A DNA stretch of 64,000 nucleotides, taken from Enoplolaimus lenunculus (Eukaryota > Nematoda > Enoplea > Enoplida > Thoracostomopsidae). A program made the position numbers and the translations under genes. Shown here piece by piece: positions 11,206 through 21,590 of the stretch (position 1 is the stretch's first letter; the number at the start of each line of letters is the position of its first letter). The notes under the pieces are model-generated. The model was not told the origin of the DNA. It searched no databases and worked only from the letters and a program-made list of their open reading frames with translations. The DNA is taken from positions 62,001 through 126,000 of the forward strand of contig JASANG010004073.1 of NCBI GenBank assembly GCA_030248215.1, in the 5' to 3' direction.

Positions 11206-11538
11206 AATATTATACGAGTGTGAATTTTAAGTCCGTTTTAACGGATAACAAAATATTTTAAAATAAAAACATTATATGTTACAAGGGATCTGAAATGTTA
11301 TCTTTTAAATTATTTAATTTCAACATCAAGAAATAATGGGTTCGGTGGTCAGCGTTAAATTAAAGCTTAACAACGACGTCTAGGAATAGAATTTAGAATT
11401 ATCACAGCAATCCGTATAAACTCTCAGAGCTGTGTATAGCATTTATCATCAGTTTGTAATAGGCTTTCAAACAAGCAAACCGCAGCATCTGGCTGTTTCA
11501 CTTGAAAAAAAATTGAATATAAGGTATGCTAGGTGCAT
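11206..11538. other. Upstream flank of the 742-aa frame
   Basis: AT-rich, with no recognisable core promoter. A fragment of the J-family left end (GTGTATAGCATTTATCATCAG) lies near 11433-11453, followed by TTTCAAACAAGCAAAC. A 5' exon cannot be excluded. Confidence 0.4.
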
Positions 11539-11970
11539 TCAGGATTCAACGCGGAATTCCTGTTCCGGTCGGAATTCGTGCAAAAATTCAATTCCTGTTC
11601 CAGTTCCTGTTCCTGCATTCAAAGATGCAGGAACCGGATTTTTTACGGTTTTTTAGCAAATTGTTCATAATCGTTTAAATACGGGAAACTTTGTTTTTGA
11701 AAATTTTTTATGTCAAAATTATTATTTTTGCACGTAGTTTAATTTTCTACTAAATTGTTCCTGATGTGTTTTCGCAAAACTTAATGATGAAATAGCTGAA
11801 AATTCTATTAAGCCATTTTTTGCCAAGTTTTCAAAAAACTCCAACAGTATATAATTCGGTAATGAAAATAATTTTAAATTTCGGTTCCTGTTCTCATTTC
11901 GGCTCTTACATAAAAATTCAATTCCTGTTCCTGTTCCGACAAAATTTAGTTCCCGCTGGAATCGTGGACT
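11539..11970. mobile_element. MITE with CCTGTTCC-repeat ends (M family)
   Basis: The left end has ATTCAGGATTCAACGCGGAA and AATTCCTGTTCC repeats. The right end (about 11885-11968) has GTTCCTGTTCCGACAAAATT, the inverted counterpart of the copy at 23476-23577. AT-rich non-coding interior. Confidence 0.6.
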
Positions 11971-12570
11971 GCATATAAAATAAAGCAAAAAATTTTACGA
12001 AAAAAAATCAAAAAATAAACTATAAAAAATTAATTTTGAAACAAAAAAGCCCATTTGGTTTCGTCCGAGACTGCCGTAAACGGCCGAAGAATAATAACCC
12101 AAAATTGACCCATGTTTACTCCGAAACCCCAAGCCAGACCCAGTACGAAAAGTAAACACACTGATGAATTTTTACAGCGTCGCGTGTTTGCTTTAATGTC
12201 TAGTCAAATATACTATTTTTCTAGCCTGTCCCCATTATACAGTTTTTTGTCAATTTTGACCACTTAAATTAGTATTTTTCAAAAATATTCTAACAATTTT
12301 GTATTTTTACTTAAAATTATCGCTTGTTCGTTAAAAAAAACCAAAAAATTAAGAAAGCTTTTACTGTGAAGACAAAAACTGTTTCGACAAGTAGTACACA
12401 TATATGCTGGAGACAAAATGCAAATATATTCACTCTAAAAACCTCATAGGTTCAGGTATAAATTTCATTTAAAATGGTCCACAAGCCAGATATCATATTA
12501 CTTGAGTAAAATTTACGGTAAAAATATTTATTTTTGATTTAAAAACAAAAATATTGTTTATTTTTTAATG
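11971..12570. other. No gene recognised
   Basis: AT-rich with A and T homopolymer runs. No coding or repeat signal I can support. Confidence 0.4.
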
Positions 12571-12578
12571 AAAAAAAT

Positions 12579-12824
12579 GACCAATGTATAGAACAGGGCC
12601 GGAACAGTAGCATAAGCATATTCCTAAACCTTAAAGTCTAAGCCTAAGCGTAAGAGTGAGGCTATACGTAAGCATAAGCATAAGCATAAGCTTAAGCCTA
12701 AGCAAAAAAATTAGTCTAAAGCATAAGCTTAAGCCTAAACCTAAGCATAAAAATTAGTCAAGCTTAAGCTTACTCTATTACAGTCTCGCCGGAAAACGTT
12801 CTGGTCCTGTTCTACACAGGGGCC
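12579..12824 (-). mobile_element. TTAGGC MITE, end type A, with 8-bp duplication
   Basis: 246 bp. Starts GACCAATGTATAGAACAGGG and ends GGTCCTGTTCTACACAGGGG plus CC. Flanked by AAAAAAAT on both sides (12571-12578, 12825-12832); the duplication is perfect, although low in complexity. The array is degenerate CCTAAG/CATAAG. Confidence 0.85.
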
Positions 12825-12832
12825 AAAAAAAT

Positions 12833-14140
12833 AAACACCCTTGCGTAGAACAGGCCCAGATCGAAGACCCAAAAACGTTGTGTTTACGTTTTAAAATTAT
12901 TAATTTTTCAACTCAGCCAATCCAAAGACGAACAAATCAACAAACTTCACCAGCGAGAATCCGAACGCAATTTAAGTACCAAATGTTTAAATACAAAATG
13001 ATTTGGTTCAAAAATTCTTGACGGGTAGGAACCCCGCCAATGATGCGCCCCCTGAATTTTGTGATTTTAATATCTTGATATCATGAAGTTTTAGTGTGGG
13101 TGTTTTTTGGGAAAATTTTTCGGGTCTTTTCCATTACCTCCCTCCGGCCGGCGTTTGCCCAAAAATGGTAGAAGTTCAAAATTTTTTTTGCATATTCGAG
13201 AATTTAAATATTTAAAAAATTCAATTTTTTAAGATTCTTTCAAGGTCCCCACTTAGGAATTAAAAACATTTTTGCCAGTTGGAAAAATTATCCTATTAAC
13301 CGACGTAGCTTGCCGAGCTGACTCCAATGGTGTTAAATTTTCTGCAATCAGACGATTGGTTAACGAGTTGCGGTAAATACGGCCGAAACATTTTCACACC
13401 GAAAAACCAATAACTTCCGGTTTTATGCCGGCAATCTTCAAACAACACATGAATTTTATAGCGTTCTACAAGGAGCAAAGAAAAACTTGCACACGTAATA
13501 GAACCCATACAGAATAATTTTCAACCCCCAAAATTACTTACCATTTCTTCCACCAGTCTACCATTAATTTTACCGACAGAGAGGTTTAAATTCAAAATCG
13601 TATATAACAATCTCCCCCCCCCGTCGGCAAAAATATTTCAATTCCATCTTAATGTATCATGAAAAAAATATATACAGACATACAGACGTATTTGTTATAC
13701 GCCCGACTATAACCGGCCCAACATATGGGAGGGGTCCAAAAGAAAATGTCTGGTCTGGCAATTCTTACGGAAGACCAATCCGGACCCAGGGATATTTTCC
13801 CGTGAAACTTTTACATAAACAATATTAAATAATACACTTTTACATGCTTTTACACCAACTTGGTTGGATATTAAAAAAATTTTCTCGCTCGCTACGCTGG
13901 CTCGATGAAAACAGCTATAAATGCTGTGTATGTGTGTATATATGTGTATATGTGTATTTAGTTGATACCACATTGATTAACGATACTACATTAACGTTTC
14001 GTCTCGGTGTTTTCCTTCTAAAAGTCATAGTGTAATTTGTCTAGTGTCGGTATCTAAATGTCTGGATAGAATTAGTTATACACCAGACGGCTAACAAAAC
14101 ACACAGCGGCGTTTTGCTATTTTAACCAAACGAGAAAACA
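12833..14140. other. No gene recognised
   Basis: Mostly AT-rich with short C/G homopolymers (13611-13622). No reading frame has convincing composition. A TGTGTATATATGTG microsatellite lies near 13926-13958. Confidence 0.4.
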
Positions 14141-14200
14141 AAATTGATAGGAAATTACAGTTCCTTGACAATTATCGTCTGGTACCGTCTGTACTGGCGG

Positions 14201-14232
14201 GGGTCCAACGTGGCTGTTCCAAGGCGTTGGAC
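14201..14232. repeat. Perfect 10-bp stem hairpin
   Basis: GGGTCCAACG and CGTTGGACCC are separated by 12 bases (TGGCTGTTCCAAG region). It may be a terminal structure of a dispersed repeat, since the following AAAATTGCGTTTGGCTTCTC recurs in diverged form elsewhere. Confidence 0.5.
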
Positions 14233-14536
14233 CCACCGTCAGGAATCAAAACCCAAAATTTTGTATCAAGATTTAATTTTAAAATTGCGTTTGGCTTCTC
14301 GTTCGCTTCGTTTGCGCGCGCTTTTTTAGCTATGTTTTCGCGCGGCCGTAAATGGAATATTTTTGGAGCCGCCACTGACGATTTCGGGTCAGTATACGAA
14401 GGTGTGGTGACCCCGACCATATATACGTTGCTAGGAAAACCGATATATTCCCTAGGTCCATAGCTATCTCCAACCATGCTATTTGGGCAAAAAAGAAGCG
14501 CATGTGGTTTGACCAGTATTTTAAACAAAGAGGGCG

Positions 14537-14723
14537 CAGGGCCGGAGCAGCCACCCCATACCCCAAATTTGGGGGGACCCACCCCTAAAGCGGCCCCACC
14601 GTAACCGGTTGAAACAAAAACCGCTAAAGTTTTGAAATTCGTCTGGCTTCTTGCTCGCGAGTTCACGGGCCCCCACCCTGGAATTTAAACATAGCCCCCC
14701 CCCACTCCTGCTCGCTCCGGCAC
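14537..14723 (-). mobile_element. H-family MITE (CAGTGCCGGAGCAG ends)
   Basis: Starts CAGGGCCGGAGCAGCCACCC and ends near GCTCGCTCCGGCACT, the inverted terminus. The interior shares AACCGGTTGAAACAAAAAC and CTCGCGAG with copies at 25749, 30750 and 40324, here inverted. Confidence 0.7.
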
Positions 14724-15190
14724 TCGCAGGGGGCTGATAACTTCTATCCAGGCAGGCGCCCCTCTGCGAATTATAGTTAACCGGTGTGGAATGAATTAAC
14801 GTTTACCAATTTGGTCTGTCTGGTTTTCTATACTTGGTTACCAGGTAATCTTTATGAGCCGCCGGAAGTAAAATGCCCAAAAACACTGCGTATACTTAAT
14901 AAAATATGTCTGTGCCTGTATGTTTTTATTATAGTAATGTACTTGCGGTACCTAACGGCATTTATGTAATTGTTTATATTTTCGCCATATAAAGGTTCCC
15001 GGCCTCACACATAAACCTCAGCCTAAGCCTAAACCTCACCCTGACTTACATTACTTAATAATTAAATAATATTGAAGAAATAGTTACGGGTAAGTTATGA
15101 AAGCTCGCTAATTCTCCATAGTCCCAGTCCTGAACAACGGGCTGAATATTAAAATTCTTAGACAAAAATTAAAATTCTTAAATCACAGGG
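14724..15190. other. No gene; stray CCTAAG units
   Basis: A short ACCTCAGCCTAAGCCTAAAC run at about 15016 has no MITE ends around it. Otherwise featureless. Confidence 0.4.
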
Positions 15191-15194
15191 CATC

Positions 15195-15256
15195 ACGATA
15201 ATTCGTCATCCGCCAATTCGTCATCCGCCAATTCGTCACCCGACAACTTGTAATTC
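15195..15256 (+). repeat. 15-bp tandem repeat, about 3 copies
   Basis: AATTCGTCATCCGCC repeats in tandem. The CGACGAATTGTC core recurs at 15482 and at 20928-21062, so it probably marks a small dispersed element. Confidence 0.6.
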
Positions 15257-15304
15257 GAAACGTCATCGACTCGACAAGTCGTTACACATCGCTATGTTTA
15301 GGCA

Positions 15305-15462
15305 GGCTAGTAGCCAGCTCACCTTGCTAGGGGGGCTAAAAATTATTTTTCAAGAGGGGCATTCAAGGGATTTCAATGAAGGTAAAAAATTTTCTTGGGG
15401 ACAAAAGTGTTCCAGGGGGCTCAGCCCCCCCCCCGGCCCCACCTTGGCTATTGACCGTGTTT
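15305..15462 (+). mobile_element. GTAGCCA MITE (F family)
   Basis: Starts TAGTAGCCAGCTCACCTTGC and continues with AGGGGGGCTAAAAA, the GGGACAAAA segment and GGGGGCTCAGCCCCCC. It ends CCTTGGCTATTG. Orientation is that of the family consensus. Ends have diverged and no duplication was found. Confidence 0.75.
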
Positions 15463-15503
15463 AGGCTTACGATTATACTAAGACGAATTGTCGTAGATTC
15501 GAA

Positions 15504-15690
15504 CTAATGTATGGAACAGGGCCGGATCGTTTTCCGGATGGGCTATAAAAAAGTCAGTTTTAACTTTACACAAATTTTTTGCTTAGGCTTAGGCTTAGGC
15601 TTAGGAATACGCTTATCCACACGCTTAGGCTTAGGCTTAGGCTTATGAATATGCTTATACTACTGTTCCGGCCCTGTTCTATACATGGGC
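15504..15690 (+). mobile_element. TTAGGC MITE, end type A
   Basis: Left end AATGTATGGAACAGGGCCGG, then CGTTTTCCGGATGGGCT and two blocks of GGCTTAGGCTTAGG. The right end TCCGGCCCTGTTCTATACAT is well preserved. Duplication not readable. Confidence 0.85.
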
Positions 15691-15760
15691 AATACCATTT
15701 ACATCTTTCGTGTGACCAAACTGAAAGCTTAAACTTCCAAACATTAATACCATAGCTACA

Positions 15761-15912
15761 AAGGCTCGTAACCAGCTCATCTTGCTAACTAACAGGAGCG
15801 GCATACACGAGTTATTCATCTCAGCTACAAGCAAGGTTGACAATTTTCTAGGCGAAGCCAAAATCCGTCCACGGGATCTGAGACCTTCACGGTCGCCGTC
15901 TGGCTCGCATAG
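15761..15912 (+). mobile_element. GTAGCCA MITE (F family), diverged
   Basis: Starts GGCTCGTAACCAGCTCATCT, with TACAAGCAAGGTTGACAATT in the middle and TCTGGCTCGCA at the right end. About 20% diverged. Confidence 0.65.
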
Positions 15913-16168
15913 TAAAAATAAACAAAATAGTGGCCAAGAAAACCAGTAGGCAAAAAAACTCAACCAGATAGCGTATAACAGCCAATCAGCTTTATAGTCA
16001 AATAGCTTTAAACCATTTAAAGCTTTAAAGTAACCAATAAAAATGTCTGCCTGGTTCCTTAAATATTTTCATTCTTTGCTGTGCAGACGACATATTTTTT
16101 AAGCTCTACGCTACATACCATGGCTTAGAAGTCTACTTTCAATCTCAAACAACAACAACAACAACAAC

Positions 16169-16200
<32 letters not shown>

Positions 16201-16400
16201 TAAGTCTAAAAGTATACTTTATTTATGTCTGAAAGTCTAAAAACTTCTTATCCAGACTTATTACAAATGATTGTTTCATTGTTCATGTGGCAAAAGCCAA
16301 AGTTTAATTTCCGAAGGGTACAACCTGATGCAAATGTGTTCTTTGCATCCGAGCCCTAACGGACCCACGGTCGAGGGGCTTGTGGCGTACGCTCGGCCTG
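15913..16400. repeat. Intergenic stretch with (CAA)n(TAA)n microsatellite
   Basis: The compound triplet run CAA then TAA occupies about 16147-16202. The rest has no supported feature. Confidence 0.75.
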
Positions 16401-16411
16401 TCAGAAAATTT

Positions 16412-16655
16412 GGCCCATGTAAAGATCAGTGGCAGAACGTTTTTCTATGGGACTGCAATAGAGTAAGCTTAAGCTTTAGGCTAATTTTTTTGCTTGGCTT
16501 AGGCTTAGGCATATTATCATTCTTTCACTTAGGCTTAGGCTAAGGCTTAGGCTTAGAATATGCTCATTCTTGCGCTTAAGCTTAGACTTAGGCTTAGGCT
16601 TTAGGAATATTCTCATTCTTACGCTTAAGCTTAGGCTTAGGCTAAGGCTTAGGAA
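16412..16655 (+). mobile_element. TTAGGC MITE, end type B, right end missing
   Basis: Starts GGCCCATGTAAAGATCAGTG, then GGGACTGCAATAGAGTAAGC and three TTAGGC blocks separated by AATATGCTCATTCTT spacers. The right inverted end is absent. CAGAAAATT occurs both just left (16402) and just right (16659) of the element, which could be the target duplication left by a terminal deletion, or chance. Confidence 0.75.
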
Positions 16656-16955
16656 AAACAGAAAATTGTCATTGGGGGTACCTCAACCAATTCCTACAGC
16701 AAACTTTCAAGGGTGGGGGCCAGATTTTGCTAGCGGTCTTTGAAGCCCCCCCTGGCCCCCTCTGGCCAACGGGACCAATTTGAAGACATGTATCTCATGT
16801 TATCGAATACTTCTCGACAATTACACTCAATTTAACATAAAAGAAAGCCGACATATATATGCATATAAAGCAAAATCAGCAGATGCGGACCCGTAATCCA
16901 ACAAAATTTTAAAAAATAAAAAAACCCAGATTTAAAATTTTCCCAGATTTAAATT

Positions 16956-16990
16956 ATTGCCATTGATATATATATTGATATATATAATAT

Positions 16991-17046
<56 letters not shown>
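16956..17046. repeat. AT dinucleotide microsatellite
   Basis: An ATATATAC-type lead-in is followed by a pure (AT)n run to 17046. Confidence 0.9.
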
Positions 17047-17049
<3 letters not shown>

Positions 17050-17405
17050 GCGTCCAGACGCATACCATTCAAAATCGGAGTTATTTCCAATTTTTGAACG
17101 AATATACAAACAGAGTTGACTAAAAACAATAAGAAACTGTATTTTATTTCCGGTTCCGGTTGTATAATCAATCCATCAAATATTAAACAGAGCTGCCGCG
17201 TTCTTTCACAGGAGCCCGCCCCAAACGCAATCACCCCCACCCTCGCATTATCAAGGTTCATGGAAACAGAAATAGCCAAGATTTCGTTTCACAAGGGTAT
17301 ATAAACCTTATGTAAAAATTTGTTTGGCTCGACCGTAGCGAACGAGAATATTTTAGACCGGTAGGATCCATATTGTAATTCTAAGCAAAGAATATTTCTG
17401 ACATT

Positions 17406-17563
17406 GGCCCATGTAAAGTTAGGGGGCGGAACGATTTTCTGTGGGACTGCAATAGAGTAAGTTTCAGCTTTAGACTAATTTTTTTGCCTGGCTTAGGCTA
17501 AGGCATAGGCTTAGGAATACGCATATATATAATACTGTTCAGCCCTTGTTCTTTACATTGGCC
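17406..17563 (+). mobile_element. TTAGGC MITE, end type B, with perfect 8-bp duplication
   Basis: The shortest complete copy, 158 bp. It starts GGCCCATGTAAAGTTAGGGG and ends CCCTTGTTCTTTACATTGGC plus C. It is bracketed by CTGACATT at 17398-17405 and 17564-17571, which fixes both ends at GGCC and gives the best evidence for 8-bp duplication. Only about three hexamer-like units remain. Confidence 0.95.
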
Positions 17564-17571
17564 CTGACATT

Positions 17572-18185
17572 TAAGAAAACGCTGTGATACATTTTAGGAA
17601 AGTGATTAGAAAAAAGCGTATAAACTCGTTAGCCAGACGTCTACTTGCGGAATATTGAACACAATTCAACTCAACTATGCAAGATGTGCCGAACGGCATA
17701 TAATTTGGATTAGTTTTTAGAAACAAATTCTAGGTCCCGAGAAGAAGACCTGGAGCCCTTAATAAAGCGAAGTTTTCAAAAAATTCAAATTTGGGTGTAG
17801 GATAAGCTTGAGAGACCATGAGAAGCTCAAATATACAAAAATTTTCAAAACCCAACCATATCTGGGTACATGCCGACTGGGCGAGGGTATAACCGAAAAG
17901 ACCCGGATATAAAGCACCCTCCACTAGAAAAGCTTCGACCTTGTTTGTAAGTCATGTGAAATGGTTATACGCGCCTCTTGGGTGTTTTAGCCCCCTCCAA
18001 GTAACATCTTGAGCTGCTTAAATGTTTTCTCGTTATTTTAAGAGAAAAATGTGTTAAATTTTTTCAGAATTTCGTGTTTTTATAATGACAATACTTTCTA
18101 AAAAATTCAAAAATAGCTTTTGTTTGGGCGAACATATATTTGAATATCCGTTTTACGGGCACCAGCAGATCCAAATGGAATGGGG
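17572..18185. other. No gene recognised
   Basis: No repeat or coding frame that I can support. Confidence 0.4.
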
Positions 18186-18370
18186 CGGGAATGTCGGAGT
18201 CCACCCCATCAGACAATTTTTGTGATAAAATAGCAAGGTCCCTACCGTCACATTTAAAGCAAACAGTAATAATTGCGTTTCATAACTTTTGCCAGTCCCG
18301 TCAGAAATTTCTCGATCCGCAGCTGTTTCCAGGGACGGAGACAGCTGGCACCACCCCATAGCAAAATCCA
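18186..18370 (-). mobile_element. GGATCC MITE fragment (G family)
   Basis: Contains TTTTTGTGATAAAATAGCAA, AATAATTGCGTTTCATAACT and CCGTCAGAAATTTCTCGATC, landmarks shared with copies at 33381, 50428, 53332 and 58849. Ends eroded. Confidence 0.65.
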
Positions 18371-18679
18371 CCCCTCTTCTAACAACAGCCGATCTAAATT
18401 TAAATTGATGACCAATCAAAAATGATTCGATCGGAAATCATTGTCAACATGCATATTATAGTGCCTGCAAAATGTCGCGTGACACGGTTACAAAAATACT
18501 AATTAGCTATGTATTTATAAATATGTTTGATTTTGAAGCTAAAAATAGAAAAAATACGGTGGGATTGAGGTAGTTTTAATAAAACAAACAAGTTGACATA
18601 TGTCAAAACCATATATCATTCACTGTACATGTCGGTCAGGCTACAAAAGCAAAATGAATCAAATATACGCCAGGAAGGC

Positions 18680-18826
18680 GGACCCTTAGCAAAGGGAAGC
18701 CAAGAGGGACTCAGCACCCGTGGAAAAATTTTAGCCGTCAAAACCCTTGAATGCCGCCCCTCCAGAAAATTTTTTAGGCCCACCCCTCTAGCAAAGTGAA
18801 CTGGCTACGGGCCTGGCTACGAAAAT
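18680..18826 (-). mobile_element. GTAGCCA MITE (F family)
   Basis: Reverse orientation. GGACTCAGCACCCGTGG, AAAACCCTTGAATGCC and a good terminus GAACTGGCTACGGGCCTG are visible; the other end is eroded. Confidence 0.75.
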
Positions 18827-19007
18827 ATTGTAACCAAAATAAACTGGAAACTTGCCCAAAATACGTATGTGGGGCGTTCCAGCTTTAATAATACAAATAT
18901 TGTGATCCTCTTTGAAAAAACTTTAGACATTTGTCACCAAAACTGATTAAATGCCAACAATATTATATAAATATGTGTATGTTTTTATAATACAGATATT
19001 GAGTGAA

Positions 19008-19225
19008 TATATGTCATTGTGTCTAGACACAACGGCGGATCCATGGGGGGCCACCCCGGCCGTGGGCCCTCCCCCCCAACAGCATCTCGACAAAAATTAT
19101 ATAGCAATTTTGTGACAATAGTACGTGGTTTGTGTGTGCGTCGAAAATAAGTTTGTGAAATTTTGGCCCCCACCCCCCATTTTGAGATCCTGGATCCGCC
19201 ACTGTCTAGACAATGTTTATATATG
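19008..19225. mobile_element. Foldback with GTCTAGAC in both arms
   Basis: The left arm (CATTGTGTCTAGACAC, GGCGGATCCA) and right arm (TGGATCCGCC, TGTCTAGACAATG) form an inverted pair of about 25-30 bp. The outer part carries the GTCTAGAC palindrome, and the inner part is the GGCGGATCC terminus of the G family. It may be a G-type MITE inserted in a short palindromic repeat. Confidence 0.6.
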
Positions 19226-19310
19226 GAAAAATATCCAACACAATGAAATGTGTGTATATTTTTATCATTTACTGTGTAATGCAATCATCTGTGTATGTTT
19301 GTGTTAAGAA

Positions 19311-19469
19311 CAGGCCCGTGGCCAGCTCATCTTGTTAGGGGACTAAAAGTTTTTCAGGAGGGGTACTTAATGGTTTTCAATGACTTGCAGGTATGGCTAA
19401 AATTCTAGGGGAGCCAAAATTTTTGCAAGGGGGCTGAGCCCCGCTGGTCCCCCCTTGGCTACGGACCTC
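19311..19469 (+). mobile_element. GTAGCCA MITE (F family), near complete
   Basis: Starts CAGGCCCGTGGCCAGCTCAT and ends TTGGCTACGGACCTC. Flanks GTTAAGAA (19303-19310) and GTTAAAAA (19470-19477) match at 7 of 8, supporting hAT-type insertion. Confidence 0.85.
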
Positions 19470-19499
19470 GTTAAAAATGGCTGAATAGCTATGTATATA

Positions 19500-19916
19500 C
19501 TGTAGTGACCTTAAGAGGAGGGATCCCCCATTTTGAATCCCAATCAAATGGAGTCTGTATCCCTAATAAGAGTCCGTAAGCGAATAGAGTCCCTAAACCT
19601 ATAGAGTTCATAAATGTCAATTAATTGTAGTGCATTAATGACTCCATAACCAAATATTTGACTTCGAAACTTTAAAGCGTACTTAAGTTTTAAAAGTACA
19701 CTAAGTATAACCTTGCATTATCGTTAAGTGATTGACACAAGGCAAATAAACGTTCCATTCAATTGATAACTAAAATACCGGATATACCTACCAATAACGA
19801 AGGGTGGCACAGCGTGGGTTAAAAGTAAATAACAGTCCGTAACCAAACAATAGATGGGGTATCCTCTATAAGACCAGTTGAATATCAGTCTTTCCCTCTT
19901 ATTCGGGTCACTACAG
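19500..19916 (+). mobile_element. TA-flanked MITE (CTGTAGTGACC family), complete
   Basis: 417 bp with termini CTGTAGTGACC and GGGTCACTACAG, each abutting TA. The right terminal region reads CCCTCTTATTCGGGTCACTA. This is the best copy for defining the family; the others are at 5061 (inverted) and 47880 (internally deleted). No transposase. Confidence 0.85.
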
Positions 19917-20009
19917 TATATGGTATAATTTTGCTAATATCAAACAATGGTTCGTTTGTTTACAATCGAACACCGACTTGTAGCTAAAAGGGGCCAGTGC
20001 TACTTAGCC

Positions 20010-20133
20010 ACCCTGGGCGTATTCTTCATCCCTAGAAAATTTTCAATCTTGCCTGTAAAGCCAACGAAAACCCTTGTCTGCTCCTGAATAATTTTGTTCG
20101 CCTTACCCAGCAAGGTGAGCTAGCTGCGGGACG
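20010..20133 (-). mobile_element. GTAGCCA MITE (F family), truncated
   Basis: CCCTAGAAAATTTTCAATCTTGC, CCCTTGTCTGCTCCTGAATA and CAGCAAGGTGAGCTAGCTGC match the family in reverse. The far end is missing. Confidence 0.7.
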
Positions 20134-20626
20134 TGATCGGGCAGCTAGAACGAGCCAAGAACGCTTGTTCCACATAAAATATTTATGGATGGCCTGGTCC
20201 CAGAAAACTATCATCCCTGGTTATCCGTAATATGATGAAATCTTCGACTGGAGTGTATTACCCAAAAATACAATTTCGCTATAATAACAAATATGTATAT
20301 GGTGTCTGTGATATTGTTACATTGAGTGTCGACATATGTTATATATGTGTATGTATGTATATATGTGTATGTATGTATATATGTGTTTGTGTTTATGTCT
20401 ACGACAAACGCCTGTCAGTCTGCAAAATCACATCAGTGTCTAGTGTCTAGTCAAAATTGCTGTTTATTGTGTCTGTAAAATGCCGCGCCAGCGACACACA
20501 AAAGTGTGTCGCCCTTTTACAGACAAAAGCTGCCAAAATTGGCGGCGCCTATTGGCACATTGAACGAGGGGGCCACTGCGGCCTATAGGCCCTCCAAACA
20601 GGCATTACAACGAAATTTATGTATTT
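20134..20626. repeat. No gene; TATG microsatellite
   Basis: Alternating TATATATGTGTATGTATG units at about 20339-20400. Nothing else supportable. Confidence 0.7.
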
Positions 20627-20634
20627 ATCAGATT

Positions 20635-20890
20635 GGCCAATTTAAAGAACATGCGCGGAACAGTATTATAAGCATATTCCTAAGCCTAAGCGTAACAATG
20701 AGCATTTTCCTAAGCCTAAGCCTAAGCCTAATCGTAAGCCTAAGCCAAACCGTAAGAATGAGCATTTTCCTAAGCCTAAGCCCATTAAGCCTAAGCATAA
20801 GCCAAGCACAAAAAACGTTAGTCTAAAGCTTAAGTTTACTCTATTGCAGTCCCACAGAAAAACGTTCCGCCCCTGATCTTTACATGGGCC
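20635..20890 (-). mobile_element. TTAGGC MITE, end type B, with duplication
   Basis: 256 bp. Starts GGCCAATTTAAAGAACATGC and ends TCCGCCCCTGATCTTTACAT plus GGGCC. Flanks ATCAGATT and ATCACATT match at 7 of 8. The array holds CCTAAGCC blocks broken by CGTAAGAATGAGCATTTT spacers. Confidence 0.9.
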
Positions 20891-20927
20891 ATCACATTTA
20901 GCACTAAAATAGCGTTTGGAGCGGAAT

Positions 20928-21062
20928 GTATGACAATTCGTCGGTCGGCAACTTGTCACCCAATGGCGTTCTAAAAAGCTTTTACTAAATCTAAGCGTAA
21001 TCCTAAGTTGTCGTAAGCATATAAGCCTAAGCGTAACTGATGGGCGACGAATTGTCGAGGGG
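20928..21062. mobile_element. Small inverted-repeat element (GACAATTCGTCG ends)
   Basis: GACAATTCGTCG at the left and GACGAATTGTCG at the right are inverted. The interior carries CCTAAG-like words. Related motifs occur at 15195-15256 and 15482. Confidence 0.5.
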
Positions 21063-21334
21063 ATGAAATTTCGGAGTACAAGTAGTGATACCCTCGTCGA
21101 GATCCGAATACGTATTTTTCCACTAATTCGACCGCAGCTGGCGCGTTGCCAAAAACTGGTTGGATTTTGAAAATTTTTTGCATATTTGAGCTTCTCATGG
21201 ATAGTCAAAAAGACGCCCAAAATACTTCTACAATGTCTCTTGTAATCAAATCTTAGATACACGGCCACACAGCCAACATCGTTGCAAAACGCCAAACTCA
21301 TAAGGGCATCCGGGTACCACGAAACTACTAGAGC

Positions 21335-21590
21335 CGCAGGCCTGTAGTAGCTCATCTTGCTAGGGGGGCTAAAAAATTTTCCAGACACGCCATACAAGAG
21401 TTTTTGGTTGACTTTACAAACAAGCTTGAAAATTTTCTATCCAAGAGGGGGCCAGGGGGATTCAGCTTCCCTTGAAAATTTTCAACCTTGCTTGTAAGTC
21501 ATCGGAAACAGTTGTATGCCCCTCCTGAAAATTTTTTAGCCCCCCCCCCCCCAGCACGGTGAGCTGGCTACAGTCCTGAACAGCAACGAC
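21335..21590. mobile_element. Two F-family half copies head to head
   Basis: 21335-21445 reads in consensus orientation (TAGTAGCTCATCTTGCTAGG), and 21446-21576 is the same family inverted (GAAAATTTTCAACCTTGC, GCACGGTGAGCTGGCTACAG), making a large imperfect palindrome with a 14-base C run near 21540. Confidence 0.75.

Noticed and set aside
20666-21397. Minus-strand frame of 243 codons
   Set aside because: It spans a TTAGGC MITE, a small inverted-repeat element and an F-family end, with repeat-derived Leu/Gly/Arg runs. A real gene is unlikely.
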